DNA of 64,000 nt from Hydrogenophaga aromaticivorans (GTDB taxonomy: Bacteria > Pseudomonadota > Gammaproteobacteria > Burkholderiales > Burkholderiaceae_C), in the NCBI RefSeq assembly GCF_013387465.1, contig NZ_VYGV01000028.1:363743-427742 (forward strand), written 5' to 3'. A program made the position numbers and the translations under genes. The notes beneath the pieces were generated by a model. The model made no database searches, had not been told where the DNA came from, and saw nothing but the letters and a program-made list of their open reading frames with translations. Positions 39,487 through 47,339 of the stretch are shown here, in pieces (within the stretch, counting starts at the first letter, position 1; every line of letters begins with the position of its first letter).

Positions 39487-39507
39487 GGGCGTGACAGGGG
39501 CGTGACA
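39487..39507. promoter_or_regulatory. Direct repeat with 11-bp period upstream of arsC
   Basis: GGGCGTGACA occurs at 39487-39496 and 39498-39507, one helical turn apart. Such spacing is typical of OmpR/PhoB-type regulator sites. It lies between the divergent 39440 and arsC genes. Confidence 0.4.
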
Positions 39508-39588
39508 AGGCCGCCAGCGCCCGATGGCCGGGCACTTTGCACCGCGAGCGGGCGCTATGCTCTCGCCAGCCTCCACCGAAGCACCGAC

Positions 39589-39969
39589 ATGAAGCCCAAG
39601 AACCCCGAGATCACCTTTTTCCACAACCCCGCCTGCAGCACCTCGCGCAACGTGCTGGCCATGGTCCGCGAGGCGGGCGTCGACCCGCTGGTGGTTGAGT
39701 ACCTGAAGACGCCCTACACGCGCGAACAGCTGGCCGGCCTGCTGAAAGCCATGGCCCTGCGCCCGCGCGACGTGATCCGGACCAAGGGCGATCTGTACGC
39801 GCAGCTCGATCTGGCCCGGCCCGACTGGAGCGATGAGCAATTGCTCGATTTCATGGTGAACCACCCGGTGCTGGTGGAGCGGCCCATCGTCGTCACGCCG
39901 CTGGGCACGCGCCTGTGCCGGCCCAAGGAGCGGGTCTGGGAGGTGTTGCCTGTCGAGCGGCCCGCCTGA
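39589..39969 (+). CDS. arsC: Arsenate reductase (ArsC, glutaredoxin-linked type)
   Basis: A 126-residue thioredoxin-fold reductase of the E. coli plasmid ArsC family. The catalytic C16 is in HNPACSTSRN, followed by EYLKTPYTREQL and the conserved RPIVVTPLGTRLCRPKE with the substrate-binding arginines. It is not next to arsR/arsB, so it may be a housekeeping copy or a YffB/Spx-like relative. Its stop abuts the stop of the AraC gene (0-bp gap). Confidence 0.9.
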   Translation: MKPKNPEITFFHNPACSTSRNVLAMVREAGVDPLVVEYLKTPYTREQLAGLLKAMALRPRDVIRTKGDLYAQLDLARPDWSDEQLLDFMVNHPVLVERPIVVTPLGTRLCRPKERVWEVLPVERPA

Positions 39970-40824
39970 TCAGGCGGACGCTGGTCGACCCGGCCCGAAG
40001 CGTGTGGGCGGCTGGCCCAGCGCGGCGCGGAACATGGCGGTGAAGGCACTGTCGCTCGCGTAGCCGCTGGCCGCGGCCACCTGGCTCACGGGCGCGCCGC
40101 GCGCCAGCATGGGCAATGCATGGGCCAGCACCACCTGCTGGCGCCAGCGCTGGAAGCCGGTCCCCAGTTCTTCACGAAACAGCCGCGCCAGCGTGCGTTC
40201 GCTCGCACCGCTGTGCGCCGCCCAGGCGGCCAGCGTGGCGTGCTGCGCGGGTGCGTTCATCACGGCTTCGCACAGCGTGCGCAGCCGGCGGTCGCCGTGT
40301 TGCGGGTCGGGCATGGGCACACCCAGTGGCTGGGTGGGTGCGTTCGCGATCTCGGCCAGCACCAGCGTGGCCAGGGCCTGCTGCTGGGGCGCTTGCTGCG
40401 CGTGCGGCAGGTCCATGCCGCGCACCAGCTCGCGCAGCAGCGGCGACACCACCAGGACGCGCGAACAGCGCCAGTCCGCCGGCACCACCGACGCATCGAT
40501 GTAGAGGGTGTGCAATTGCGAGGCTTCGAGCATGGTGACCGCGTGCCGCGCCCCCGGCGGAATCCAGACCGCGCGCGACGGCGGCACGATGGTGGTGGTT
40601 TCGAACGCGGGCGCGTTGCTGCTCGGGTCTCCCGGCGTGGACACCGTCACCTGCAGCAGGCCGCTGGCGCAACAGGCGAGCTGGCCCCAGGGGTGGTGGT
40701 GCGGCTCGAACTGGGTGTCGTGCCCCATGGCGCGTGCGCGGCAGCGCACCGGCCGCGCTGGCGTGGGTTCGAAGGGGTCGGTGTCGCCGACCGGTACGGC
40801 CTGGCGCGGGCGGCGGGGTTTCAT
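39970..40824 (-). CDS. AraC-family transcriptional regulator
   Basis: A 284-residue regulator with an N-terminal cupin-like sensing domain (about 30-150; HHHPWGQLACCASG) and a C-terminal AraC double helix-turn-helix (about 185-280; LAAWAAHSGASERTLARLF and SQVAAASGYASDSAFTAMF). It is divergent from the MFS transporter (90-bp gap), which is the usual arrangement of a local regulator and its target. The inducer is unknown. Confidence 0.92.
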   Translation of the reverse strand: MKPRRPRQAVPVGDTDPFEPTPARPVRCRARAMGHDTQFEPHHHPWGQLACCASGLLQVTVSTPGDPSSNAPAFETTTIVPPSRAVWIPPGARHAVTMLEASQLHTLYIDASVVPADWRCSRVLVVSPLLRELVRGMDLPHAQQAPQQQALATLVLAEIANAPTQPLGVPMPDPQHGDRRLRTLCEAVMNAPAQHATLAAWAAHSGASERTLARLFREELGTGFQRWRQQVVLAHALPMLARGAPVSQVAAASGYASDSAFTAMFRAALGQPPTRFGPGRPASA

Positions 40825-40913
40825 GGGTGGGGCAGGGCGGTTTGGCTGGAATTCGACAGGAATTGTCTTTTTATCGCAAAACAGCCCTGCTTGCCCACCC
40901 TACCATTGGCCGC

Positions 40914-42143
40914 ATGAACACCGCCACCCTCGGCGCCACAGCGCCGGCCAACCCCATTCCCCTCAAGCAGGATGCTTCCGTCATCGGGCTGGTCGGCCTG
41001 GCGCACGGCACATCGCACTTCTCCCACCTGCTGCTCGCCCCCCTGTTCCCGGTGTTCATGCGCGACTTCGGCCTGAGCTATTCCGACGTCGGACTGCTCA
41101 TGAGCATCTTTTTCATCATCTCGGGTTCGGGCCAGGCCATGGCCGGCTTCGTGGTGGACCGCATAGGTGCGCGGCCGGTGCTGTTCGCCGCCATCACCTG
41201 CTTCCTGATGGCGTCGCTGGCCGCTTCCATGGTCACGGGCTACATGGGCCTGGTGCTGGTGGCCGCTCTGGCCGGACTGGGCAACGCGCCGTTCCATCCG
41301 GCGGACTTCACCATCCTGAACCAGCGCGTGTCGGCGCCGCGCCTGGGCCACGCCTTCAGCGCCCACGGTCTCACCGGCAACCTGGGCTGGGCGCTGGCGC
41401 CCGCGTTCCTGGTCGGCATCACCGCGCTGGCCGACTGGCGCACCGCATACCACGCCGCCGCGATGCTCTACGTGGCCGTTCTGGCCCTGCTGTTCTGGCA
41501 GCGCGACAAGCTGCGCACCGAGGTGCACGTGCGCCTCGCCGACGCACCGAAGGGTTCTGAGCTGGACTATCTGAAACTGCCGGTGGTGTGGTGGTGTTTT
41601 GCCTTTTTTCTCTTGTCCACGATGACGCTCGCGGTGGTGCAGAGTTTTGCGCCATCGATCCTGAAGAGCCTGTACGGCGTGAGCGTCGAAGCGGCAACGC
41701 TGACCATCAGCGCCTACATGCTGTGCGGCGCCGGTGGCATGCTGGTCGGTGGCTTCGTCGCGGCCTATGGGCAGAGCCACCGGTTCTCCAGCGACCGCGT
41801 GGTGGCGGTCTCGATGTCCAGTGGTGCGGCCTTGCTGCTGCTGTGCGCCACGGGCTGGCTGGGCGCCACCGGCACCATGGTGGCGCTGGCCGCCACCGGC
41901 TTCGCCGTCGGCGTGGGTGGCCCGAGCCGCGACATGATGATCAAGAAAGCCACGCCCAAAGGCGCAACCGGCCGGGTCTATGGCACCGTGTATTCGGGTC
42001 TGGACGTGGGTTTTGCGATCTCGCCGCTGGTGTTTGGCGCCCTGATGGACCGCGGCTGGTACGCGCTCACGCTGGCCGGCGCCGCGGTGGTGCTGTTCAT
42101 ATCGGTCTATGCGGCTGTGGGTGTCGGCCGCAGGACAGTTTGA
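40914..42143 (+). CDS. MFS transporter (fosmidomycin-resistance-like)
   Basis: A 409-residue inner-membrane protein with 12 predicted helices. The loop 2-3 motif DRIGARPVLF matches the MFS signature, and the opening segment GLAHGTSHFSHLLLAPLFPVF resembles Fsr-type drug exporters. The ATG at 40914 is preferred to the upstream frame, which would read through the AraC gene on the opposite strand. It is divergent from that regulator, and the TPP enzyme follows 26 bp after its stop, so these two may be co-transcribed. Substrate unknown. Confidence 0.88.
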   Translation: MNTATLGATAPANPIPLKQDASVIGLVGLAHGTSHFSHLLLAPLFPVFMRDFGLSYSDVGLLMSIFFIISGSGQAMAGFVVDRIGARPVLFAAITCFLMASLAASMVTGYMGLVLVAALAGLGNAPFHPADFTILNQRVSAPRLGHAFSAHGLTGNLGWALAPAFLVGITALADWRTAYHAAAMLYVAVLALLFWQRDKLRTEVHVRLADAPKGSELDYLKLPVVWWCFAFFLLSTMTLAVVQSFAPSILKSLYGVSVEAATLTISAYMLCGAGGMLVGGFVAAYGQSHRFSSDRVVAVSMSSGAALLLLCATGWLGATGTMVALAATGFAVGVGGPSRDMMIKKATPKGATGRVYGTVYSGLDVGFAISPLVFGALMDRGWYALTLAGAAVVLFISVYAAVGVGRRTV

Positions 42144-42169
42144 ATTTCGACCCGCGGCACAATGCCGGC

Positions 42170-43867
42170 ATGACACAAAAACTCGCCGGCCACCTGCTCG
42201 TCGAATGCCTGATCGCCCAGGGTGTGACCCACGCCTTTGGCGTGCCGGGCGAAAGTTACCTCGCCGTGCTCGACGGCTTTCATGCCCACGCCGACCGCAT
42301 CCGTTTCGTGATGAACCGGCAGGAGGGCGGCGCCGCCTTCATGGCCGAAGCCCAGGGCAAGCTCACCGGGCGACCGGGCATCTGCTTCGTGACCCGCGGA
42401 CCGGGCGCGACCAACGCCTCCATCGGCCTGCACACCGCCTTCCAGGACTCCACGCCCATGGTGCTGTTCATCGGCGATGTGGCCAGCGACGCGCGCGACC
42501 GCGAAGCCTTTCAGGAGGTGGACTACCTGAGCTTCTTTGGGCCGAGCACCAAGGGCATGGCCAAGCGCGTGGAGCGCATCGACGATGCGCGCCGCATCCC
42601 CGAATACGTGGCCCGCGCCTTCGCCACCGCCATGAACGGCCGGCCCGGTCCGGTGGTACTCGTGCTGCCCGAAGACATGCTTACGCAAACCGTGGACGTC
42701 GAACCGCTGCCGCGCGTGGAGCCGGTGCAGGCCTGGAGCGACCCGGGCGCGCTGCGCACCCTGCGCGAACTGCTGCTGCAGGCCGAGCGCCCGCTGGTGA
42801 TCGCTGGCGGTGGTGGCTGGACGCCGCAGTCGGCAGCGGCCTTGCAGCGCTTTGCTGAAAACTGGCAACTGCCGGTGGCCAACGCCTTCCGCTTCCAGGA
42901 CTGTTTCGACAACCACCACCCCAACTACGCGGGCGACATCGGTCTGGGCATCAACCCGGCACTGGCCGCGCGCGTGCGCGAGAGCGACCTGCTGATCGCC
43001 ATCGGCCCACGACTGGGCGAATCGACCACCGGCGGCTACACGCTGATCGAAGCACCGGTGCCGAAACAGAAGCTGGTGCACATCCACGCCAGCGCCGAAG
43101 AGCTGAACCGCGTCTACCAGGCCACGTTGGCGATCAACGCCACCATGAACGCGGCAGCGCGCAGCCTGGAGGTTTTGACCGCGCCACCCGGTGTCGCCTG
43201 GGGCCAGTGGACTCAGGCCTGCCACGCCGATTACGAGGCCAACGTGGACGTGGGCAACGGGGGCATCGTGCTGCCCGGCACGATCGACATGCCCGCCCTC
43301 ATCCACACGCTGCAGGAGCACCTGCCGGCCGATGCCGTGCTCACCAACGGCGCGGGCAACTTTGCGTCGTGGTTGCACCGCTTCTACCGCTACCACGGGC
43401 TGGTCAAAGGCCACAAGACCCAGCTCGCACCCACCAACGGCGCCATGGGCTACGGCGTACCGGCGGGGATCGGGGCGGCCATCCTCACCGGGCGCACCGC
43501 CTTCACCATCGCGGGCGACGGCGACTTCCTCATGAATGGCCAGGAGCTGGCCACGGCCGTGCAGCACGGCGCCAAAAGCATCGTGCTGCTGCTCAACAAC
43601 GGCACCTTCGGCACCATCCGCATGCACCAGGAGCGCGAGTACCCGGCGCGCGTGAGCGGTTCTGATTTGAACAACCCGGACTTCTGTGCTCTCGCCCGGG
43701 CCTACGGCTACGCGGCCGAGCAGATCACCCACACCGCCGAGTTCGAGCCCGCGCTGCTGCGTGCCCTGGCGGCGCCCGGCGGCACGGTGATCGAAGTGAT
43801 GCTCAGTGAAGAAGTCATCACCACGCGGGGCACCTTGTCGGCCATCCGCGACAAGGCGCGGGCATAA
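42170..43867 (+). CDS. Thiamine-pyrophosphate enzyme, acetolactate-synthase-like
   Basis: A 565-residue TPP-dependent decarboxylase/ligase. It has the N-terminal Pyr domain with activating glutamate E28 in FGVPGESYLAVLD, a central domain (about 190-325), and a C-terminal PP domain with the TPP/Mg motif G449-D450-G451 running to LLLNNGTFG. Length is typical of the acetohydroxyacid synthase, glyoxylate carboligase and oxalyl-CoA decarboxylase group. Lack of a regulatory subunit beside it argues against the biosynthetic IlvB. Exact reaction unknown. The ATG at 42170 gives the standard N-terminus TQKLAGHLLVECL. Confidence 0.88.
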   Translation: MTQKLAGHLLVECLIAQGVTHAFGVPGESYLAVLDGFHAHADRIRFVMNRQEGGAAFMAEAQGKLTGRPGICFVTRGPGATNASIGLHTAFQDSTPMVLFIGDVASDARDREAFQEVDYLSFFGPSTKGMAKRVERIDDARRIPEYVARAFATAMNGRPGPVVLVLPEDMLTQTVDVEPLPRVEPVQAWSDPGALRTLRELLLQAERPLVIAGGGGWTPQSAAALQRFAENWQLPVANAFRFQDCFDNHHPNYAGDIGLGINPALAARVRESDLLIAIGPRLGESTTGGYTLIEAPVPKQKLVHIHASAEELNRVYQATLAINATMNAAARSLEVLTAPPGVAWGQWTQACHADYEANVDVGNGGIVLPGTIDMPALIHTLQEHLPADAVLTNGAGNFASWLHRFYRYHGLVKGHKTQLAPTNGAMGYGVPAGIGAAILTGRTAFTIAGDGDFLMNGQELATAVQHGAKSIVLLLNNGTFGTIRMHQEREYPARVSGSDLNNPDFCALARAYGYAAEQITHTAEFEPALLRALAAPGGTVIEVMLSEEVITTRGTLSAIRDKARA

Positions 43868-43960
43868 GACCTGTCGCAGGCCGATTTCTCGGCGAAATGT
43901 AAATAGATCACAAAACGCCGGGCAACCACGCGCTATCTGTCCGGCCGCCTTTTTTCTAAA

Positions 43961-43987
43961 GTTCCTCCATCAACACGACGGAGGAAC
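43961..43987 (+). promoter_or_regulatory. Hairpin sequestering the Shine-Dalgarno of the PAS-LuxR gene
   Basis: GTTCCTCC (43961-43968) is a perfect complement of GGAGGAAC (43980-43987), with an 11-nt loop. The right arm is itself the SD for the ATG at 43993, so the hairpin would block ribosome loading. Confidence 0.6.
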
Positions 43988-43992
43988 GTCAC

Positions 43993-44688
43993 ATGTGGCA
44001 AGCCAATGAAACCATCTCCACCCGCAGCCATTTTTCGGCAGCGGGCTTCGGCGCTCAGGGTGGCCTTGAGCAGGCGCTCCTGCTGCGCGTGCTGGACGAA
44101 GTCGATTACGGTGTGCTGGTGATCGACGGCCAGGGCCGTTTGCGCCATGCCAACCACCTCGCGCGCCACGAAATGATCAGCGCCCGGCTGATCATGAACC
44201 ACGGCAACACGTTGCTGGGCGTCACCACCGACTTCACCGTGCAGATCCAGCAGGCGCTGGAGCAGGCCCTGCGTGGTCAGCGCCGGCTGGTTTCGCTTCG
44301 CAGTGCATCGCGGGAGCTGTCCCTGGCCTTCATCCCGCTGAGCCACCCCCTGGAGACCGACGAGCCGTCGGTGCTGGTCCTGTTGTCGCGACAAAGCGCC
44401 TGCGAGAACCTGGCGGTCCGCATGTTTGCACGGTCGCAAAACCTCAGTCCAAGTGAAGAGTCGGTGCTGATGGGCCTGTGCCGCGGCTTGTCGATCCCCG
44501 ACATCGCGGCCGAACACGGCGTGGTCCAGTCCACGGTGCGCAGCCAGATCAAGGCCTTGCGCGAAAAGACCGGCTGCCCCAGCATCCGTTTGATGATGCA
44601 GCGCGTCAACAGCCTGCCGCCGGTGGTGCCCGCCTTGCGCATCGTTTCGCCGATGCCTCACAATGCCATGGAGTTCGCCCAACCATGA
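43993..44688 (+). CDS. PAS-LuxR-type transcriptional regulator
   Basis: A 231-residue regulator. The N-terminal half (about 25-135) has a PAS-like pattern (LDEVDYGVLVIDGQGRLRHAN), and the C-terminal half has a LuxR/GerE helix-turn-helix (about 150-205; LSPSEESVLMGLCRGLSIPD, then STVRSQIKALREKTG). No receiver domain is present, so it probably senses a ligand directly. Its SD (GGAGGAAC) is very strong but lies in a hairpin. The Crp/Fnr-type gene begins 6 bp after its stop, making a two-regulator operon. Confidence 0.87.
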   Translation: MWQANETISTRSHFSAAGFGAQGGLEQALLLRVLDEVDYGVLVIDGQGRLRHANHLARHEMISARLIMNHGNTLLGVTTDFTVQIQQALEQALRGQRRLVSLRSASRELSLAFIPLSHPLETDEPSVLVLLSRQSACENLAVRMFARSQNLSPSEESVLMGLCRGLSIPDIAAEHGVVQSTVRSQIKALREKTGCPSIRLMMQRVNSLPPVVPALRIVSPMPHNAMEFAQP

Positions 44689-44694
44689 GCACCC

Positions 44695-45345
44695 ATGCCC
44701 CTTGCCGCCGCGTTATCGCCCCAACCCGGTTCCACATCACACATTGAGGCTCTGGCCGCCCTCGGGGTGCCTCGTCTCTACCGCCGGGGGACGCTGCTGA
44801 TCCAGGAAGGGGAAACCGGCGACACGCTCTACGTCGTTCTCAAGGGCCGGCTTCGGGCCTTTCTGGCCGACAACAGCGGCAAGGAGCTCACCCTCGGCAC
44901 GTACGGGCCGTGGGAATACGTGGGCGAAATGTCGCTCGACGGCGGTCCCCGGTCGGCCAATGTCGAAGCCATCGAGGCCAGCACCTGCGCCGTGGTGACC
45001 CGAGCCACGCTGCTGGGCTACATCGCCGATCACCCCGAATTTGCCCTCGAGCTCCTGGGCCGTCTGATCCGGCGCGCCCGCCTGGCCACGGAAAGCGCTC
45101 GCAGCGTGGCACTCATCGATGTGTACGGTCGTCTGGTCAGCCTGCTGAACCGGATGGCCAGCCCCCCCAACGAACGGGGCGAGCGGCCATTGCGCGAGCG
45201 ACTGACCCACCAGGCCATGGCGCAGCACCTGGCCTGTTCGCGCGAGATGGTCAGCCGCCTGCTGAAAGACCTGGAGTGTGGCGGCTACATCGCCGTCCGC
45301 GAGCGCTGTATCTGGCTGCTCAAGCCCTTGCCCGCGCGCTGGTAG
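44695..45345 (+). CDS. Crp/Fnr-family transcriptional regulator
   Basis: A 216-residue regulator with an N-terminal cyclic-nucleotide-binding-type beta roll (about 18-130; GTLLIQEGETGDTLYVVLKG, YGPWEYVGEMSLDGGPRSA) and a C-terminal winged helix (about 160-210; LTHQAMAQHLACSREMVSRL). The roll keeps an FGE-like segment (YVGEMSL) and an RSA motif resembling the cAMP-binding site, so cAMP or a related ligand is possible. It lacks the N-terminal Cys cluster of FNR. The ATG at 44695 is used; the ATG at 44685 opens only a 20-codon frame. A nucleotide cyclase is encoded 3 kb away on the other strand. Confidence 0.9.
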   Translation: MPLAAALSPQPGSTSHIEALAALGVPRLYRRGTLLIQEGETGDTLYVVLKGRLRAFLADNSGKELTLGTYGPWEYVGEMSLDGGPRSANVEAIEASTCAVVTRATLLGYIADHPEFALELLGRLIRRARLATESARSVALIDVYGRLVSLLNRMASPPNERGERPLRERLTHQAMAQHLACSREMVSRLLKDLECGGYIAVRERCIWLLKPLPARW

Positions 45346-45373
45346 CGCGAGACCCGTTCCGCGCGGGCGTTTT

Positions 45374-47308
45374 TCAGGCTACGTTGAGTCGCTGGCGGGC
45401 GAGCTGTGGCGACGAGCTGCTGGTGCCGGCCAAGCGGATCACGCTGCCGCTGCGACTGCCCGCGCCCAGCACACCCCACAGGGTCGGGTTGTCATCGCTG
45501 GGTTGCAGCGTGTCGGGCACTTTCTTCACGCCCGGCCGCTCAGGGCGGCCCGCGTCCGGGTCGGGTTTGCGCGGGGAATACAGGGCGAAGTGCCCGCTGG
45601 GCGATGCCGCGCGCCGGGTACCTCCCACGCTCACCGTGTTCTGGCCGGTGGACAGGCTGTTGAAGGTGCCGCTGCGCCGGATCGGCGTCGAGTTGCCTGG
45701 ATGGTCGACGAAAGACCCGAGGTTGCCACTGGTGTCGTAGTCCGCGTCTTCAAAGTAGGACTGTCGGGCGCCGGTGTTCTGGCCAATGGCCACATCGTCG
45801 CGCTCAATGTAGGCGTCGAAGAGGGTGGTGCTGGCGCCTGTGTTGGTGAGGGTGACTTTCCACGGGCCAAAGGGCGCGGTGGTGTCGGCGGCGTGGCGGC
45901 TGAAGGTCGGTGCGAGCGCGAGCAGGGCGCAGGTGCCCTGGGTGCCGAGCGCGGTCGAGGCGGGGAAGATCAGCCCGCACAGGGGGGCGCCGTGCGCGTC
46001 GGTCCACAGGCCCGCCTGCCCCATGGGCATCGCGGGCAAAGGCTGCGGGTGTCCTGGCGGCGTCACGGAAATCGTCACGTCCTGCGCGCCATCGGGCAAC
46101 CACAGCTCCAGAAAGCTCTGGGTGCGGTCGTCCGGTTGCACGCGCCAGTGCAGGTTCACGGCCTGGTTCGGCGGCAGCGTGGCGTTGGCGTGGGTGCGGC
46201 TCTGGTAGGCGTTTCCTGCGGGCACGGTGACCTGCAGCCGCCCGCCATACAGCGCGATCAGCTGGTCCATGGCCGCCTCGAGGATGGAGCTGCCATCGTG
46301 CGGCCCCGCCAGGGTGCCCCAGCTGATGTTCACCACCACCTGCGCGCCCGGCGCACAGCGCGCCAGGATGTACATCAAACCGTCGAGCACGCTCACGTTC
46401 ATGGCGCCGCCCGAGGTGTCGAGCACGTTCGACCAGTCGAGCTGCACGGCCACCAGGTCGGCACGGCTGGCGTCGTCGTGGACCGGATGCAGTGGACTGC
46501 CCGGCCCGCAGGCCAGACTCAACACGTGGGTACCGTGGTTGACGGGTTTGCTCAGGTCCCAGAGCTGCAGGTGCTGGTAGAGCGCGTCTTCGTCCACCTG
46601 GCCCTGCCGGGTGTAGGCCGTCATGGCCGCGTCGATGGCTGCGCCCGACAGTTCGTGGCCGTAGCCCATGTCGTGCGGCGTGGGGCCGGCGCGTGCCGGG
46701 TCCAGCGGTTCGCGGTGGCGTGGCTGGTTACCGGGCCAGTTGCCGTTCTCGTAGGCGTCCTGCCGCCAGAAATGCCGGATGCGTGTGTGACCGTGCCGGT
46801 CCAGAAAGGCGCTGTTGGCCAGCGCCAGACCGCCGTCGATCAGGCCCAGCACCTTGCCACCGAGCAGGCCATGGGCCGGGGTGGGCTGGCTGGTGGGCGT
46901 GCAAGGGTCGATCAGCGCGTGCGTGTGCGGCGCGACCGGCAGGCCGAGTTCGAAGCGCTGGATGAGGCTGCGCAAATGGGCATCGCTGCGAAGCTTGTCG
47001 AAAAAGCGCGGCCTCACGCGGGCGCTGCAAAAACGCAGGCCGGGTACGTTCAGGTACACACGGGGAATCTGCAGCCACGCGGTGCGGGATGCGGCCACCA
47101 GCGCTGGCACTTCGGCCTGCGCCGAGAGCTCGATCACGATGGGTAACCACTTTGGCGGCTTCTTGCCGGGGCCCCGCCGGTAGCCGGCGAAGTGGTCGGC
47201 CTCGGCCCAGGCGAGGTAGGGGTCCTGACCATTGATGGCGCCGGGGGCGCTCCAGTCGATGCCGGTGAACTCACCGGTGGGCAAGGGCTGCCAGGTCGGT
47301 GCGCTCAT
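45374..47308 (-). CDS. Subtilisin-like (S8) serine protease without signal peptide
   Basis: A 644-residue protein with the S8 triad in order: D158 (KVLGLIDGGLALAN), H258 (VNHGTHVLSLACG) and S630 (GTSSSSPQLARQ), with the oxyanion Asn in VPAGNAYQS. The catalytic Ser is only 14 residues from the C-terminus, and over 300 residues separate His and Ser, including beta-rich stretches. There is no signal peptide, so it should stay in the cytoplasm. The ATG at 47308 (MSAPTWQPLPTGEFTG) is preferred to upstream in-frame codons that overlap the PAP2 gene. It is last of three genes: cyclase, PAP2-fold protein, protease. Confidence 0.85.
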   Translation of the reverse strand: MSAPTWQPLPTGEFTGIDWSAPGAINGQDPYLAWAEADHFAGYRRGPGKKPPKWLPIVIELSAQAEVPALVAASRTAWLQIPRVYLNVPGLRFCSARVRPRFFDKLRSDAHLRSLIQRFELGLPVAPHTHALIDPCTPTSQPTPAHGLLGGKVLGLIDGGLALANSAFLDRHGHTRIRHFWRQDAYENGNWPGNQPRHREPLDPARAGPTPHDMGYGHELSGAAIDAAMTAYTRQGQVDEDALYQHLQLWDLSKPVNHGTHVLSLACGPGSPLHPVHDDASRADLVAVQLDWSNVLDTSGGAMNVSVLDGLMYILARCAPGAQVVVNISWGTLAGPHDGSSILEAAMDQLIALYGGRLQVTVPAGNAYQSRTHANATLPPNQAVNLHWRVQPDDRTQSFLELWLPDGAQDVTISVTPPGHPQPLPAMPMGQAGLWTDAHGAPLCGLIFPASTALGTQGTCALLALAPTFSRHAADTTAPFGPWKVTLTNTGASTTLFDAYIERDDVAIGQNTGARQSYFEDADYDTSGNLGSFVDHPGNSTPIRRSGTFNSLSTGQNTVSVGGTRRAASPSGHFALYSPRKPDPDAGRPERPGVKKVPDTLQPSDDNPTLWGVLGAGSRSGSVIRLAGTSSSSPQLARQRLNVA

Positions 47309-47339
47309 TCCGGCACCCCTACGCTGCGCAACGCGGCGC

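Noticed and set aside
44685..44747. 20-codon frame overlapping the PAS-LuxR stop (ATGA)
   Set aside because: Ends in an unrelated stop and is out of frame with the Crp-type gene; no homology.
45278..47146. 622-codon + strand frame opposite the subtilase
   Set aside because: No recognisable motif, while the minus strand holds the complete S8 triad.
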